64,000 nt of DNA from Arenibacter sp. P308M17 (GCF_003426735.1 NZ_QVON01000002.1:558001-622000), one strand, 5' to 3'. Counted from the stretch's first letter, positions 33,389 through 42,044 are shown. Notes: a model not told the origin generated them from the letters alone. Numbers and translations are program-made.

Positions 33389-34106
33389 ATGGCAGCTGTT
33401 TTCCCTTAGTTCTTATTATCCATAAATACCTAAATGCCCACCTCCAACAAATATCGTGTTCCACATGGGGCAGACCAACAGAAAAAGTTATTAGATCCAA
33501 TTTGGTAAATGCACTTTTTATTGAAACCAGACCATCATGTTTTGCGATCTTGGTTTTTATAAAAATAAGGCTAAAGAGCTTAAAAAGATGATAGGATAGT
33601 TTACTTCTTTGTAAATCGTTTATTACAATGCCCAATCTGCTCAGCTTTACAAATTGATCCAAAAAAATAGATATCTCATCGGTATCAAAATGATGCATGG
33701 TTAGGGTACAGAGAAGAATATCGCATTGTAGCTCCTTTGCTTCCGGTGCCAGAATATCCAGTTCCTGGAATCTTATATTGGGGTGCTCCCTAGCTTTTTC
33801 TTTGGCCAGTGCAATGGATTTGGAATTTAAATCCACACCAATTAAATTCAGGCTTACCGGTTTGTCCCTGTAAAACGAAGCAACTTTTACTAACATGCTC
33901 CCGTCTCCGCAGCCCATATCAATAATAGTATAGGAATCCTGGGGATTTTCTTCCATTATTTTTTCAATGGCCCTTAGGGAAAGGGAAAAACCTTGCAAAA
34001 TAGTATTGACCTTGTTTATGTCCGCATAGACCCTTTGCAACATTAGCGTATCCAAATACGGGTCGTCCATGAGCTCTCTTGTGCAACTACGTTTCTTATA
34101 ATTCAT
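33375..34106 (-). CDS. class I SAM-dependent methyltransferase of PKS cassette
   Basis: 243 residues from ATG 34106. SAM motif I is IIDMGCGDGSMLVKV; the acidic motif II region is NLIGVDLNSKSIALAKEK; then LCTLTMHHF. The ATG overlaps the oxidoreductase stop (ATGA), and the longer upstream frame from 34268 is just read-through of that gene. It overlaps the PKS start by 14 bases. Probably methylates the aromatic polyketide product, by analogy with Streptomyces srs genes (synthase, methyltransferase, flavin hydroxylase). Confidence 0.88.
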   Translation of the reverse strand: MNYKKRSCTRELMDDPYLDTLMLQRVYADINKVNTILQGFSLSLRAIEKIMEENPQDSYTIIDMGCGDGSMLVKVASFYRDKPVSLNLIGVDLNSKSIALAKEKAREHPNIRFQELDILAPEAKELQCDILLCTLTMHHFDTDEISIFLDQFVKLSRLGIVINDLQRSKLSYHLFKLFSLIFIKTKIAKHDGLVSIKSAFTKLDLITFSVGLPHVEHDICWRWAFRYLWIIRTKGKQLPYGRD

Positions 34107-35233
34107 TGGCACCGGATAATTTGTCCATGGGTGTTTTTGATCAGCTTGTTCACAATATAAGGAGAATTGACTAGTATTCCCATAGCAACATGGGATAGTC
34201 TTGGGTTCAACAATACCGCTTGCAACTGCCTGCCCATCCAAAGCCTCTTGGCGAACATATGCTGCCATTGGGTTTCATAATCCCTTTCCAACTGGGACCT
34301 ATCCCCAAATCCGGTTTTAAAATAGGTATGGATAGATTCCGAAGCCATTTTAGCGCTATGAAGGGCCATGGCCATACCATTGCCACACAAAGGATGTATA
34401 AGACCGGCAGTATCCCCGCACATAATGATATGTTGCTCTACTGGTTTTTTTTTATGAAAAGAAACCTGTCCTATGGTCATAGGCTGGTCAAATAACATCT
34501 CCGCATCATTTAGAAATTTGTCGAGATAGGGATTCCTGGCAATAATATTTTGATTAAATCTTGCCATATTCTTTTCTTTCTTAAAGCTGTCGTAAGCAAC
34601 CAGATAACAAAAATTTACGGCCCCGCTCTCCGTTTTGGACAGTCCACCGTAACCACCCCTAAAATTATGGATAGCCACTAAATTTTCTGGGAAGGAGTCC
34701 AATTTATAATGGGCCTTTACAGCCAACCATGGGGATTTTTTCTGAATAAACCGTCGCTTTAAATCTTTATCCAACATCCCTCTTTTCCCATAAGACCCGA
34801 TCACAAACTTGCCCGTGCATTCCCTTCCAGATTCCAGACCGACCCTAAAATGGTTATTTACATACCTAATGGAGTTTACACTTTCAATAAAGACCTTTGC
34901 CCCCAATTCCTTGGCCCTTTTATACAAAAGATGGTCAAATGCATGCCTGCTAAGACCAAATCCTCCCATGGGCAATTTAGCCTTTAAAACGTTCCCGTTC
35001 TCCAAACTCAAAAGCATTTCATTAATTGGAATGGTAGGAGGCAAAGAAATACCCAAAAATTCCAAATAAGGTCCCACTTCGTTGGAAACATACTCTCCAC
35101 AAACCTTATGATGGGGGTATTGTTTACTTTCAAAAACCGCCACATTGTAGTTTTTGCTTCGCAAGTGAATTGCGGCGGTTAAACCGGCAAGGCCTCCCCC
35201 CACAATAATGACATCAAAATCGCACATAAACAT
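34103..35233 (-). CDS. FAD-dependent oxidoreductase (monooxygenase/geranylgeranyl-reductase type)
   Basis: 376 residues with the Rossmann dinucleotide motif VIIVGGGLAGLTAAIHL at the N terminus, YVSNEVGPYLEFLG, and the second FAD motif GDTAGLIHPLCGNGMAMAL near residue 280. Related to flavin hydroxylases and geranylgeranyl reductases. First gene of the PKS cassette and overlapping the methyltransferase by 4 bases, so it probably hydroxylates or oxidises the polyketide, perhaps to a quinone. The OmpA terminator lies just upstream of its ATG; no separate -7 box is clear. Confidence 0.9.
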   Translation of the reverse strand: MFMCDFDVIIVGGGLAGLTAAIHLRSKNYNVAVFESKQYPHHKVCGEYVSNEVGPYLEFLGISLPPTIPINEMLLSLENGNVLKAKLPMGGFGLSRHAFDHLLYKRAKELGAKVFIESVNSIRYVNNHFRVGLESGRECTGKFVIGSYGKRGMLDKDLKRRFIQKKSPWLAVKAHYKLDSFPENLVAIHNFRGGYGGLSKTESGAVNFCYLVAYDSFKKEKNMARFNQNIIARNPYLDKFLNDAEMLFDQPMTIGQVSFHKKKPVEQHIIMCGDTAGLIHPLCGNGMAMALHSAKMASESIHTYFKTGFGDRSQLERDYETQWQHMFAKRLWMGRQLQAVLLNPRLSHVAMGILVNSPYIVNKLIKNTHGQIIRCQ

Positions 35234-35251
35234 AATGTACTGAATTTATAC

Positions 35252-35280
35252 AAAAAAACCCGATGAATATCATCGGGTTT
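35252..35280 (-). terminator. terminator between ompA-like gene and PKS cassette
   Basis: Perfect 11-bp stem AAACCCGATGA/TCATCGGGTTT with a 3-base loop, then a T run on the minus strand. Confidence 0.88.
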
Positions 35281-35298
35281 TATATAAAAAAGCCTTAT

Positions 35299-35994
35299 TT
35301 ATTGCTTTGCATTTTGAAGGGCCTCCTGCTTTAAAGCTTCATTGGCTACGATAACCAGTTCTACCCTACGGTTTTTGGCCTTACCGGCTGAAGTACTGTT
35401 ATCGGCCTTGGGTTGTGTCTCACCATACCAGGTGGTGGTCAACCTACCCCCTGAAATACCATTGGTCACAAGATAATTGGTTACGGACTGCGCCCTCTGT
35501 TTGGATAAATTAAGATTATAATCATCTGGGCCTGCACTGTCGGTATGGCCTTCCACCAATATATTGGTATCGGGATACTCCTTTAAAATTCCTACCATTC
35601 TATCCAATGTTGTTGCTGAAGTACCCTTTACATCGGATTTATTGGTATCAAAATAAACCCCTGCATCCTCATTAAAGGTTACATTAATTCCTTCACCTAC
35701 CCTAGTGACCTCGGCACCTGGAATCTCTTCTTCGATCTGTTCTGCCTGTCGGTCCATTCTATCACCGATATAACCACCGGCAACGCCTCCAACTACGGCT
35801 CCAATGATTGCTCCTAAGGCCGTATTATTACCTTTTCCAACATTGTTGCCCAGCACACCCCCAATTACCGCTCCGCCGGCAGCACCTGTTGCGGCACCCC
35901 TTTGTTTATGATTGGTGTTCTTCACTGCCTGGCAGCTACTAAAGGTTGCAAGAATAATCATTACCGATAAACTACTTACTATTATTTTTTTCAT
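35299..35994 (-). CDS. OmpA family lipoprotein with glycine zipper
   Basis: 231 residues: lipoprotein signal (ILATFSSC, lipid Cys21), a glycine-zipper stretch (GAAGGAVIGGVLG... GAIIGAVVGGVAGGYIG) and a C-terminal OmpA/MotB peptidoglycan-binding domain (NILVEGHTDSAGPDDYNLNL, SKQRAQSVTNYLV, KNRRVELVI). Resembles YiaD. Anchors the outer membrane to the cell wall. Downstream of the lipocalin gene on the same strand and ended by a strong terminator. Confidence 0.93.
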   Translation of the reverse strand: MKKIIVSSLSVMIILATFSSCQAVKNTNHKQRGAATGAAGGAVIGGVLGNNVGKGNNTALGAIIGAVVGGVAGGYIGDRMDRQAEQIEEEIPGAEVTRVGEGINVTFNEDAGVYFDTNKSDVKGTSATTLDRMVGILKEYPDTNILVEGHTDSAGPDDYNLNLSKQRAQSVTNYLVTNGISGGRLTTTWYGETQPKADNSTSAGKAKNRRVELVIVANEALKQEALQNAKQ

Positions 35995-36029
35995 ATGTAG
36001 ATATTTATTGTTTTTTAGTGGTCATACCT

Positions 36030-36150
36030 GCCCTACTACATCGTTCAGGCGGGTGTAATTCGCATATCCTCATTTGGGTTTGCCCGCCAGAATGAATCTT
36101 TCGGGCTGGCGACCCAATTTTGGTCATGCTCATTTCATACGTTTAAATTG
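36030..36150. repeat. GC-rich inverted-repeat sequence before ompA-like gene
   Basis: CCTGCC...GGCGGG and GCCCGCCAG...CTGGCG motifs of the dispersed family described at 15991. The remaining parts of 35995-36266 hold nothing recognisable. Confidence 0.6.
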
Positions 36151-36266
36151 TTTAATGTTAATCCCAAAAACTCTTAGGACGATTACCTCTTTTTTATAAA
36201 CAGCAATCATGCCAAGTCCGGTTTATCCGTTTATGGGCACGAATATATCTTCTGGGTCAGAATTGA

Positions 36267-36770
36267 TTAAGGTAGGTCGTTTTTTGTAAATTCATAGACT
36301 ACGGTCAACGGTTGCCCCTCCACAGCCACTTTTGAGGTCATTCTCAACTGTTGATCGGTTAGTTGCTCTATGTCCAACCTATATCCAAGACCCCCGGAAA
36401 TATCCTTGTATTTATCATCGATAAACTTAAATTGCAACTGACTGGTCATCCCAGGTCTATCCACAACGGACCAACGTATAAAGCGTTCAGCACCATCACA
36501 ATTGGTACCATTGCCCAACATATAGCTACCGGTACTATTATTGTTTCTAAAAAACCAGGTACTACCTTCAAAACAAGAGGCATCGGAATCATTAAAAAGC
36601 ACCGATTCGAATTTTCCCTGCCCCCCTTGATAGGAAACACTGTTCAAGATCCAGTTACCGCTCAATACACTTCTGTCCTGTCTTGCCGCCTTGGAAACAG
36701 AACAGGAGGTAACAAAACCTGTTACCAACAATAGTGTAAATACAAGTTTTCTTAAATGCATAATTTTCAT
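36267..36770 (-). CDS. lipocalin-like lipoprotein
   Basis: 167 residues from ATG 36770. Signal and lipobox (LLVTGFVTSC), then a lipocalin-type beta-barrel pattern (LSGNWILNSVSYQGGQGKFE, STWFFRNNNSTGSYML). Such lipoproteins are found next to OmpA-type lipoproteins in flavobacteria; ligand unknown. A TTG start at 36806 is possible but would add a hydrophilic tail before the signal peptide. Confidence 0.82.
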   Translation of the reverse strand: MKIMHLRKLVFTLLLVTGFVTSCSVSKAARQDRSVLSGNWILNSVSYQGGQGKFESVLFNDSDASCFEGSTWFFRNNNSTGSYMLGNGTNCDGAERFIRWSVVDRPGMTSQLQFKFIDDKYKDISGGLGYRLDIEQLTDQQLRMTSKVAVEGQPLTVVYEFTKNDLP

Positions 36771-37103
36771 ATTTATAATTTGAAGATATATACGTTGAAA
36801 GTGCAAAAAAAGGATGTGTCACTGCTCTTTATCACAAATATTAAACTTAAAGGCTTAAGGCACAGAATGCTCCAATACACCTATTTCTTCAAAAATATAA
36901 CATATGGCCACAATTGCGTTGCTCATATAAAAAAATGATTGACTATTATCCCAAAAGGCGTTCAGTGTCAAAAACACTGGGTGGCGGTCCAATTATTTTG
37001 AAATAGTTCCTAAAAAAGCAAGGGAAAGCGTTGCTTTCCCTTGCGCATTAACAGCCAAAACTCTAATATTAAAACCAACAAACAGACTGCTAACAAAACA
37101 ACC
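36771..37103. other. intergenic region with terminator at 37012-37044
   Basis: About 330 bases without a supported gene. CAGTGT-n5-ACACTG lies near 36963-36979. At its right side is the perfect 12-bp stem of the greA-like operon terminator. Confidence 0.6.
37012..37044 (-). terminator. terminator of gdh-greA-like operon
   Basis: GCAAGGGAAAGC / GCTTTCCCTTGC, 12-bp perfect stem, 3-base loop, then TTTTTT on the minus strand, 60 bases after the last stop. Confidence 0.92.
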
Positions 37104-37484
37104 TTATAATTTCACCAAAATTCGTGTAAATAATTCTTCCTTCAATTTGTGGGACACCTTTAAAAGGCCCGTATACAGATTGCGATATTCTTCATGTTTG
37201 TTTACATAGTATATATCGCACTCCATATCATCACATTCATGTAAATTGTTCAAAGAACTCTTATACCTGTAGAAAACGCCAAGATGTAATTTATTTTCCA
37301 AAGTCAATTCTTTCAGATCCCTGACCATATCTTCGTCATTCGTCAATTTCCTGGCAATATTGATCAAAATTTCGATCTCTTGTCCATTGGCTACAAGATG
37401 GTCTATCCAATTGCCCAACTCCAGGGTATCTTTTTTGGCTATTAACCTATCGTCCGAATCATGCTCAAAAAACACTTCCATCAT
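37104..37484 (-). CDS. unknown protein, third gene of gdh operon
   Basis: 126 residues, soluble, acidic, helical (LTNDEDMVRDLKELTLENKL, LLKVSHKLKEELFTRILVKL), with two cysteines in ECDDMECD. No family recognised. Its ATG shares one base with the greA-like stop (TAATG), so it is translationally coupled to it. Likely a partner of the GreA-like protein; role unknown. Confidence 0.7.
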   Translation of the reverse strand: MMEVFFEHDSDDRLIAKKDTLELGNWIDHLVANGQEIEILINIARKLTNDEDMVRDLKELTLENKLHLGVFYRYKSSLNNLHECDDMECDIYYVNKHEEYRNLYTGLLKVSHKLKEELFTRILVKL

Positions 37485-37903
37485 TACAATAATATATTGG
37501 AATTAATAGTGCTATGTTCTTGCTTTACATCCGTAACCTTCAGGGTTTGCTCCCCGTTCCTAAACTCCCAAACAATATCGTCCCCTTTGGCATATCCAAT
37601 AACCGCTGCTCCCATGGGAGTCAAAATTGAAATTTTGCTATTCTTGAAATCGCCTTGGGAAGGAATTACCAATTGGAATTGTTTGGACCATCCATTAGTT
37701 GCCTGTATGGTAACTATAGAGTTGAACCTTATAACATCTCCGGGCATTTCCTCCTCATTATGAACCACTGCCGAAGCTAACTCGTCCGTCAATTTTTCAA
37801 TGGAATTCTTATACGTATTATCCGTATAAAATCCGGATACATTTACAAGACGCTTTAAAAACACGAACTCCTTCTTCTCCAGTACTAAATTTCCGTACTT
37901 CAT
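37484..37903 (-). CDS. GreA/GreB-family C-terminal domain protein (Rnk-like)
   Basis: 139 residues. The C-terminal half matches the FKBP-like GreA/B domain (ISILTPMGAAVIGYAKGDDIVWEF), with the PxGxA and GD landmarks. The N-terminal part is a short helical region rather than the full GreA coiled coil, as in Rnk and related regulators of RNA polymerase. It follows gdh by 23 bases and is likely in the same operon. It probably binds RNA polymerase near the secondary channel; the effect is not known. Confidence 0.78.
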   Translation of the reverse strand: MKYGNLVLEKKEFVFLKRLVNVSGFYTDNTYKNSIEKLTDELASAVVHNEEEMPGDVIRFNSIVTIQATNGWSKQFQLVIPSQGDFKNSKISILTPMGAAVIGYAKGDDIVWEFRNGEQTLKVTDVKQEHSTINSNILL

Positions 37904-37926
37904 TATGCTGTATTTTTTATATTAAT

Positions 37927-39210
37927 TTATGGAAATATCCCTCTTTGGACATAAGCCCTTTCAATTCTCTCAATAGCAATGATATAGGCGGCGGTCCTCA
38001 TATCCCCATCCCTGTTTTCTGCCTCTTCATATACCTTTTTAAAAACTTCTTTCATCTTCTTTTCCAGTTTGGCCAATACCTCCTCCAGTGACCACAATTC
38101 ACCATTTCTATTTTGCAACCATTCAAAATAACTGCCTATAACCCCTCCGGAATTGCAAAGGATATCCGGTATAATGCCTACCCCATTTTTCAATAATATC
38201 TCCTCAGCTTCCACATCGGTTGGTCCGTTTGCCCCTTCCGCTATTAAAAATGCCTTGATCTTTGCTGCGTTCCCAGCGGTAATTTGATTTCCCAAGGCGG
38301 CAGGAATGCATATATCGCAATCCAATTCAAAAAATTGGTCCTTGTCCACAGCCTCTGCCAAGGGATAACCCACAATACTCCCCTTATTGCCCTGCAAATA
38401 TTGGTACAACTTGGATACCTCGATTCCATAGCCGTTGGCAATACTACCATAGGCATCCTGTACCCCCACCAATTTAGCGCCCTCATTTTCCAAAAAATAG
38501 GAGGTCCAATAACCCACATTACCAAAACCCTGGACAATAAACCTCTTGTTCCCCAGGTCTACCTTTTTCTTTTCGGCCCACAATTTTATATTCAGAAAAA
38601 CACCGTAGCCCGTAGCCCTGTCCCTGCCTTCAGAACCTCCGGAACCCAAGGGTTTTCCGGTTACCACGTGCTGGTTTTTAGACCTTTCGGCCGGTGGTTT
38701 TGTAGACATATACGTATCTACGATCCAAGCCATGGTCTGCGAATTTGTATTAACATCCGGAGCGGGAATATCGTGTTCCGGACCAATATTGTCGCCCAAT
38801 GCATATGTAAATCTTCTTGTAATCCTTTCCAATTCCGCATTGGAATATTTGAAAGGATCAATTTGAATCCCTCCCTTGGCACCACCATACGGCAGACCTG
38901 CCAAAGAGGTTTTCCAGGTCATCCACATTGCAAGTGCTTTTGCCGCATCTATATCTACTGTAGGGTGATAACGCAATCCTCCCTTGTATGGCCCTAGAGC
39001 ATTATTGTGCTGTACCCGATATCCTGTAAAGACCTCAACATCCCCATTATCCATTTTAACAGGGAAATGTATTAGTAATTCATTATTGGTTATGCTAAGT
39101 ATTTTTCTAATATTACTATTTAGGTTGATTATATCGGCAGCATGATTGAACTGACGCATCACGTTTTCCAGCATGCCCTGTTTCAAATTTGTTTTAGATT
39201 TTGTAATCAT
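37927..39210 (-). CDS. gdhA: Glu/Leu/Phe/Val-type dehydrogenase (glutamate dehydrogenase)
   Basis: 427 residues, typical for hexameric GDH. The substrate-binding lysines appear in GPYKGGLRYHP and LPYGGAKGGIQIDP; the NAD(P) domain has VQGFGNVGYWT. Catalyses reversible reductive amination of 2-oxoglutarate. First gene of an operon with greA-like and orf126, and downstream of the NtrC-type regulator. A sigma-54 promoter (39431-39417) with a palindromic site upstream lies in the 360-base leader region, so it is probably activated by the neighbouring two-component system. Start ATG 39210. Confidence 0.92.
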   Translation of the reverse strand: MITKSKTNLKQGMLENVMRQFNHAADIINLNSNIRKILSITNNELLIHFPVKMDNGDVEVFTGYRVQHNNALGPYKGGLRYHPTVDIDAAKALAMWMTWKTSLAGLPYGGAKGGIQIDPFKYSNAELERITRRFTYALGDNIGPEHDIPAPDVNTNSQTMAWIVDTYMSTKPPAERSKNQHVVTGKPLGSGGSEGRDRATGYGVFLNIKLWAEKKKVDLGNKRFIVQGFGNVGYWTSYFLENEGAKLVGVQDAYGSIANGYGIEVSKLYQYLQGNKGSIVGYPLAEAVDKDQFFELDCDICIPAALGNQITAGNAAKIKAFLIAEGANGPTDVEAEEILLKNGVGIIPDILCNSGGVIGSYFEWLQNRNGELWSLEEVLAKLEKKMKEVFKKVYEEAENRDGDMRTAAYIIAIERIERAYVQRGIFP

Positions 39211-39276
39211 AAATTTCTGTTTAGAACAATCTCACTTCATTCTTAAAAATCATATGGTTTTCTCGAGATAATGCCC

Positions 39277-39294
39277 TTGAATCCGCTGATTCAA
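39277..39294. other. inverted repeat in gdh leader
   Basis: TTGAATC-CGCT-GATTCAA, 7-base arms, within the ~195-base leader expected from the sigma-54 promoter. Possible RNA hairpin. Confidence 0.4.
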
Positions 39295-39416
39295 ATTCAT
39301 TGCAATTCCATATACGCTTTTTATTTTTTGTAAGTACACATGTTCTGAAATACTCACAACTTGGACATAAACTAGTGCTGTTTCCCATAACCGTGTATTT
39401 TAATAACTCAGTAATG

Positions 39417-39431
39417 GCAACTAGGGTGCCA
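39417..39431 (-). promoter_or_regulatory. sigma-54 (-24/-12) promoter of gdh operon
   Basis: On the minus strand TGGCAC-n5-TTGC, an exact match to the RpoN core in spacing and sequence, followed by C. Transcription would start about a dozen bases further on and run into gdh. The encoded activator is the next gene upstream. Confidence 0.8.
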
Positions 39432-39461
39432 TAAAACGAAAGCGTTATAATTATTCAACAC

Positions 39462-39484
39462 AAATAATTGTTAGTCAATTATTT
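39462..39484. promoter_or_regulatory. palindromic upstream activating site
   Basis: AAATAATTG-n5-CAATTATTT, centred 56 bases above the -12 element, a normal place for an NtrC-type activator. Same arms and spacer length as 16359-16381. Confidence 0.65.
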
Positions 39485-39525
39485 ACGATTAAAAAAAGGC
39501 TGTTCACTTGAAGAAATATATGGGA

Positions 39526-39546
39526 TTTACTCCCCGGATGAGTAAA
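39526..39546 (-). terminator. possible terminator of response regulator gene
   Basis: TTTACTC-n7-GAGTAAA hairpin, 25 bases after the stop of the regulator gene. No strong T tract. Confidence 0.45.
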
Positions 39547-39570
39547 AAACTCCCACAGGAAACCAAGGAA

Positions 39571-40905
39571 TTATTGTATTTTTTGGCGCAGTGTTTTGCG
39601 ATCTATCTGTAGAATTTCCGCTGCTTTGGATTTATTATGGCCGGTGGCCTCCAGTACCTTTTGGATGTATTTTTTCTCAACCTCCCTTAAGGGCAATAGC
39701 TGGTCTTCAGGAAAATCTATCTTATATTTCAAGTTATTGGGCAAATTGTCGATTTCAATTCTTTTGTCGCACATTATAACCGCTCTCTGAATTACGTTTT
39801 CCAGTTCCCTAATATTTCCCGGCCAAGGGTACCTTTCCAAAAGCTCCAAGGCCTCGGGTGCAATGGTAATTAACCTATCCTTATATTCCACTCCATATTT
39901 TAGAAGAAATTTGTTCATCAACAAGGGAATATCCTCTTTTCGATCCCGGAGGGGAGGAACATTGATTTCTACCACGGTTAACCTATAATAAAGATCTTCC
40001 CTGAACATTTTTTTCTGCACTTGGGAATACAAATTGCTATTGGTGGCCGCAATTACCCGTATGTCTATTTTTTCCGACTTTTGGGATCCTACCTTCACCA
40101 CTTCCTTTTCCTGCAATGCCCTTAACAATTTGGACTGGACGGACAGGGAAGCGTTGCCTATTTCATCCAAGAACAGGGTTCCTTTGTCCGCAGCCTGAAA
40201 AAAACCGTTGCGATTTTCATTGGCACCCGTAAATGCTCCTTTGGCATAACCAAAAAGCTCGGCCTCCAATAGACTTTCGGGTATAGCGCCGCAATTCACT
40301 GCGACAAATGGTGCTCTGGAAAATTTCCCCATATAATGTACGGAACGGGCCACCAATTCCTTACCGGTGCCGCTTTCCCCATTGATCAATACCGTTGCCT
40401 TGTTATCTTTAACCCTATCTATGATATCGGTCACTTTTTTTAAGGCCTCGGAGCTACCAATGAGCTCCCCATAAGCATCCACTTTATTTATTTTTTGGTC
40501 TGAACGGACGTTGGAAACGGCCCTGTCCGTGGAATTGCCCAAAAATGATTTTAGCACCGCCTGTTTTAATTCCTCCTTGGTAAAAGGTTTCACCAAATAA
40601 TCCAAGGCACCGGACTTTAGAACGCTCATGGCGTCATCTACCGAAGGATAGCCGGTAACCACTAATTTTGGCAACTTGGGATAATGTTCGGAAACATATT
40701 TTACCAACTGTAGTCCATCCACATCCGGCATTTTAAGATCCGTAATCAAAAGGTCTATTTTGGAATCCTTTAGGATCACTAGGGCCTCCTTAACGGAAAC
40801 CGCTTTATAGGTGTGGTAATTAAAGGATTGAAGGTGCCTATGGATCAATTCCAAAATATTTAGATCATCATCTACGATCAATACATTTTCTTTATTAAGA
40901 CCCAT
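39571..40905 (-). CDS. NtrC-family sigma-54-dependent response regulator
   Basis: 444 residues from ATG 40905. The receiver domain has phospho-acceptor D56 (LLITDLKMP); the AAA+ domain has Walker A GESGTGKE (176-183), the sigma-54 contact loop GAFTGA (223-228) and FLDEIG; the C terminus is a Fis-type helix-turn-helix (NKSKAAEILQIDRKTLRQK). Starts 4 bases after the histidine kinase stop. Its likely target is the gdh operon directly downstream, which has a sigma-54 promoter and a palindromic site. Signal unknown; a nitrogen or carbon cue is a guess from the gdh link. Confidence 0.95.
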   Translation of the reverse strand: MGLNKENVLIVDDDLNILELIHRHLQSFNYHTYKAVSVKEALVILKDSKIDLLITDLKMPDVDGLQLVKYVSEHYPKLPKLVVTGYPSVDDAMSVLKSGALDYLVKPFTKEELKQAVLKSFLGNSTDRAVSNVRSDQKINKVDAYGELIGSSEALKKVTDIIDRVKDNKATVLINGESGTGKELVARSVHYMGKFSRAPFVAVNCGAIPESLLEAELFGYAKGAFTGANENRNGFFQAADKGTLFLDEIGNASLSVQSKLLRALQEKEVVKVGSQKSEKIDIRVIAATNSNLYSQVQKKMFREDLYYRLTVVEINVPPLRDRKEDIPLLMNKFLLKYGVEYKDRLITIAPEALELLERYPWPGNIRELENVIQRAVIMCDKRIEIDNLPNNLKYKIDFPEDQLLPLREVEKKYIQKVLEATGHNKSKAAEILQIDRKTLRQKIQ

Positions 40906-40909
40906 AATT

Positions 40910-42022
40910 TTAATTTTTTGGAAATTCAACGGTAAATATAGCCCCTTTAGGTATGTTGGATCTATACTTTATTGTTCCTTTATGACTTTTAACTATCCCG
41001 TGTACCACACTTAACCCCAATCCGGAACCCTCACCAACGGGTTTGGTACTGTAAAATGGTTCAAAGATCCTATCCCTAATCTTGGGGTCTATACCCGGTC
41101 CTTCATCCGTTATGACAATTTCGATATTCTTATGGATCTCTTTTACCACTATTTTGATCTTGCCCTTGACCGGAGAAAAATATATGGCATTGAGCACCAA
41201 ATTAAAAATAACCTGTGTCAATTGAATGGTATCCACCTTTAAGAAAATGGGTTGCCCGCTCAAATTGAGTTCGGTAACAATTTTCTTTTTCTTAATACTG
41301 GGTTCCATTAAGTTTAAGGCATTGACAATAATGGGGCCTATATTGACCATGGACATTTGTTGGGGCATTTCGCAGGCAAAGAACATGAGCTTTTTTACCA
41401 CTTCCCTGGAAAATATGGCACTATTAATTATTTTATCAACATCTTTTGAGGCCTGGGTGTCCTGTGTTATCCTAATCTTCAATAATTCTGCAAATCCAAG
41501 GATATTCGCCAAAGGGGTATTTAGTTCATGGGCGATCCCCGCAGTAATCTCACCTAAAATGCCTAAGCGATCCGCCCTTTCCATTTTACGTTTTATAATA
41601 ATCTCGTTGTCCTTGATCTGTTTTCTTTCCAAAAGATTTCCGACCTCCAAGCATACATTTTGAAGTAATTTTTCTTCTTCCAGCAAAAAATCATCTTCGC
41701 TATATTTTGCTCTGGGATAGGCCACTTGTATTTCACCTACCTGTTTATTAAAAACCTTTACACTGCACTTGAGGGATACTGGATCATCAGGAAAATCCTT
41801 GGTCACTATTTGGTATTCGTCCGTAATGAGTTTCACTTGGGCGGCCTCACTAAAAAGCCAGGCCTTCTGCAAGCAATGCATAATGCCCTTTAGCGCATCC
41901 TCGACCTGATCATAGTCGCAATTCACAATTATGGAGGTTACTTCATACAAACATGTAAGCTCCTTTATACGTTCCTTAAGTTTTTCTTCCGCTGTAATCA
42001 TGGGCATATAGATCCAATTCAT
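40910..42022 (-). CDS. soluble GAF-type sensor histidine kinase
   Basis: 370 residues without membrane helices, so it senses a cytoplasmic signal. The N-terminal ~130 residues are GAF-like; a coiled linker follows; HisKA has the phospho-His H165 in AGIAHELNTPLANI; the ATPase part has NLVLNAIYFSP (N box), DEGPGID, FEPFYSTK and GSGLGLSVVHGI. Gene order kinase-regulator with a 4-base gap fits a two-component operon. It lies 84 bases after the fused E1 dehydrogenase stop, with a piece of dispersed repeat in between, so co-transcription with E1 is possible. Confidence 0.92.
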   Translation of the reverse strand: MNWIYMPMITAEEKLKERIKELTCLYEVTSIIVNCDYDQVEDALKGIMHCLQKAWLFSEAAQVKLITDEYQIVTKDFPDDPVSLKCSVKVFNKQVGEIQVAYPRAKYSEDDFLLEEEKLLQNVCLEVGNLLERKQIKDNEIIIKRKMERADRLGILGEITAGIAHELNTPLANILGFAELLKIRITQDTQASKDVDKIINSAIFSREVVKKLMFFACEMPQQMSMVNIGPIIVNALNLMEPSIKKKKIVTELNLSGQPIFLKVDTIQLTQVIFNLVLNAIYFSPVKGKIKIVVKEIHKNIEIVITDEGPGIDPKIRDRIFEPFYSTKPVGEGSGLGLSVVHGIVKSHKGTIKYRSNIPKGAIFTVEFPKN

Positions 42023-42044
42023 TATCTAGTTAATGGCCAATACC

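Noticed and set aside
38284-38997. 237-codon plus-strand open frame
   Set aside because: Antisense to glutamate dehydrogenase, without promoter, domain or plausible composition.
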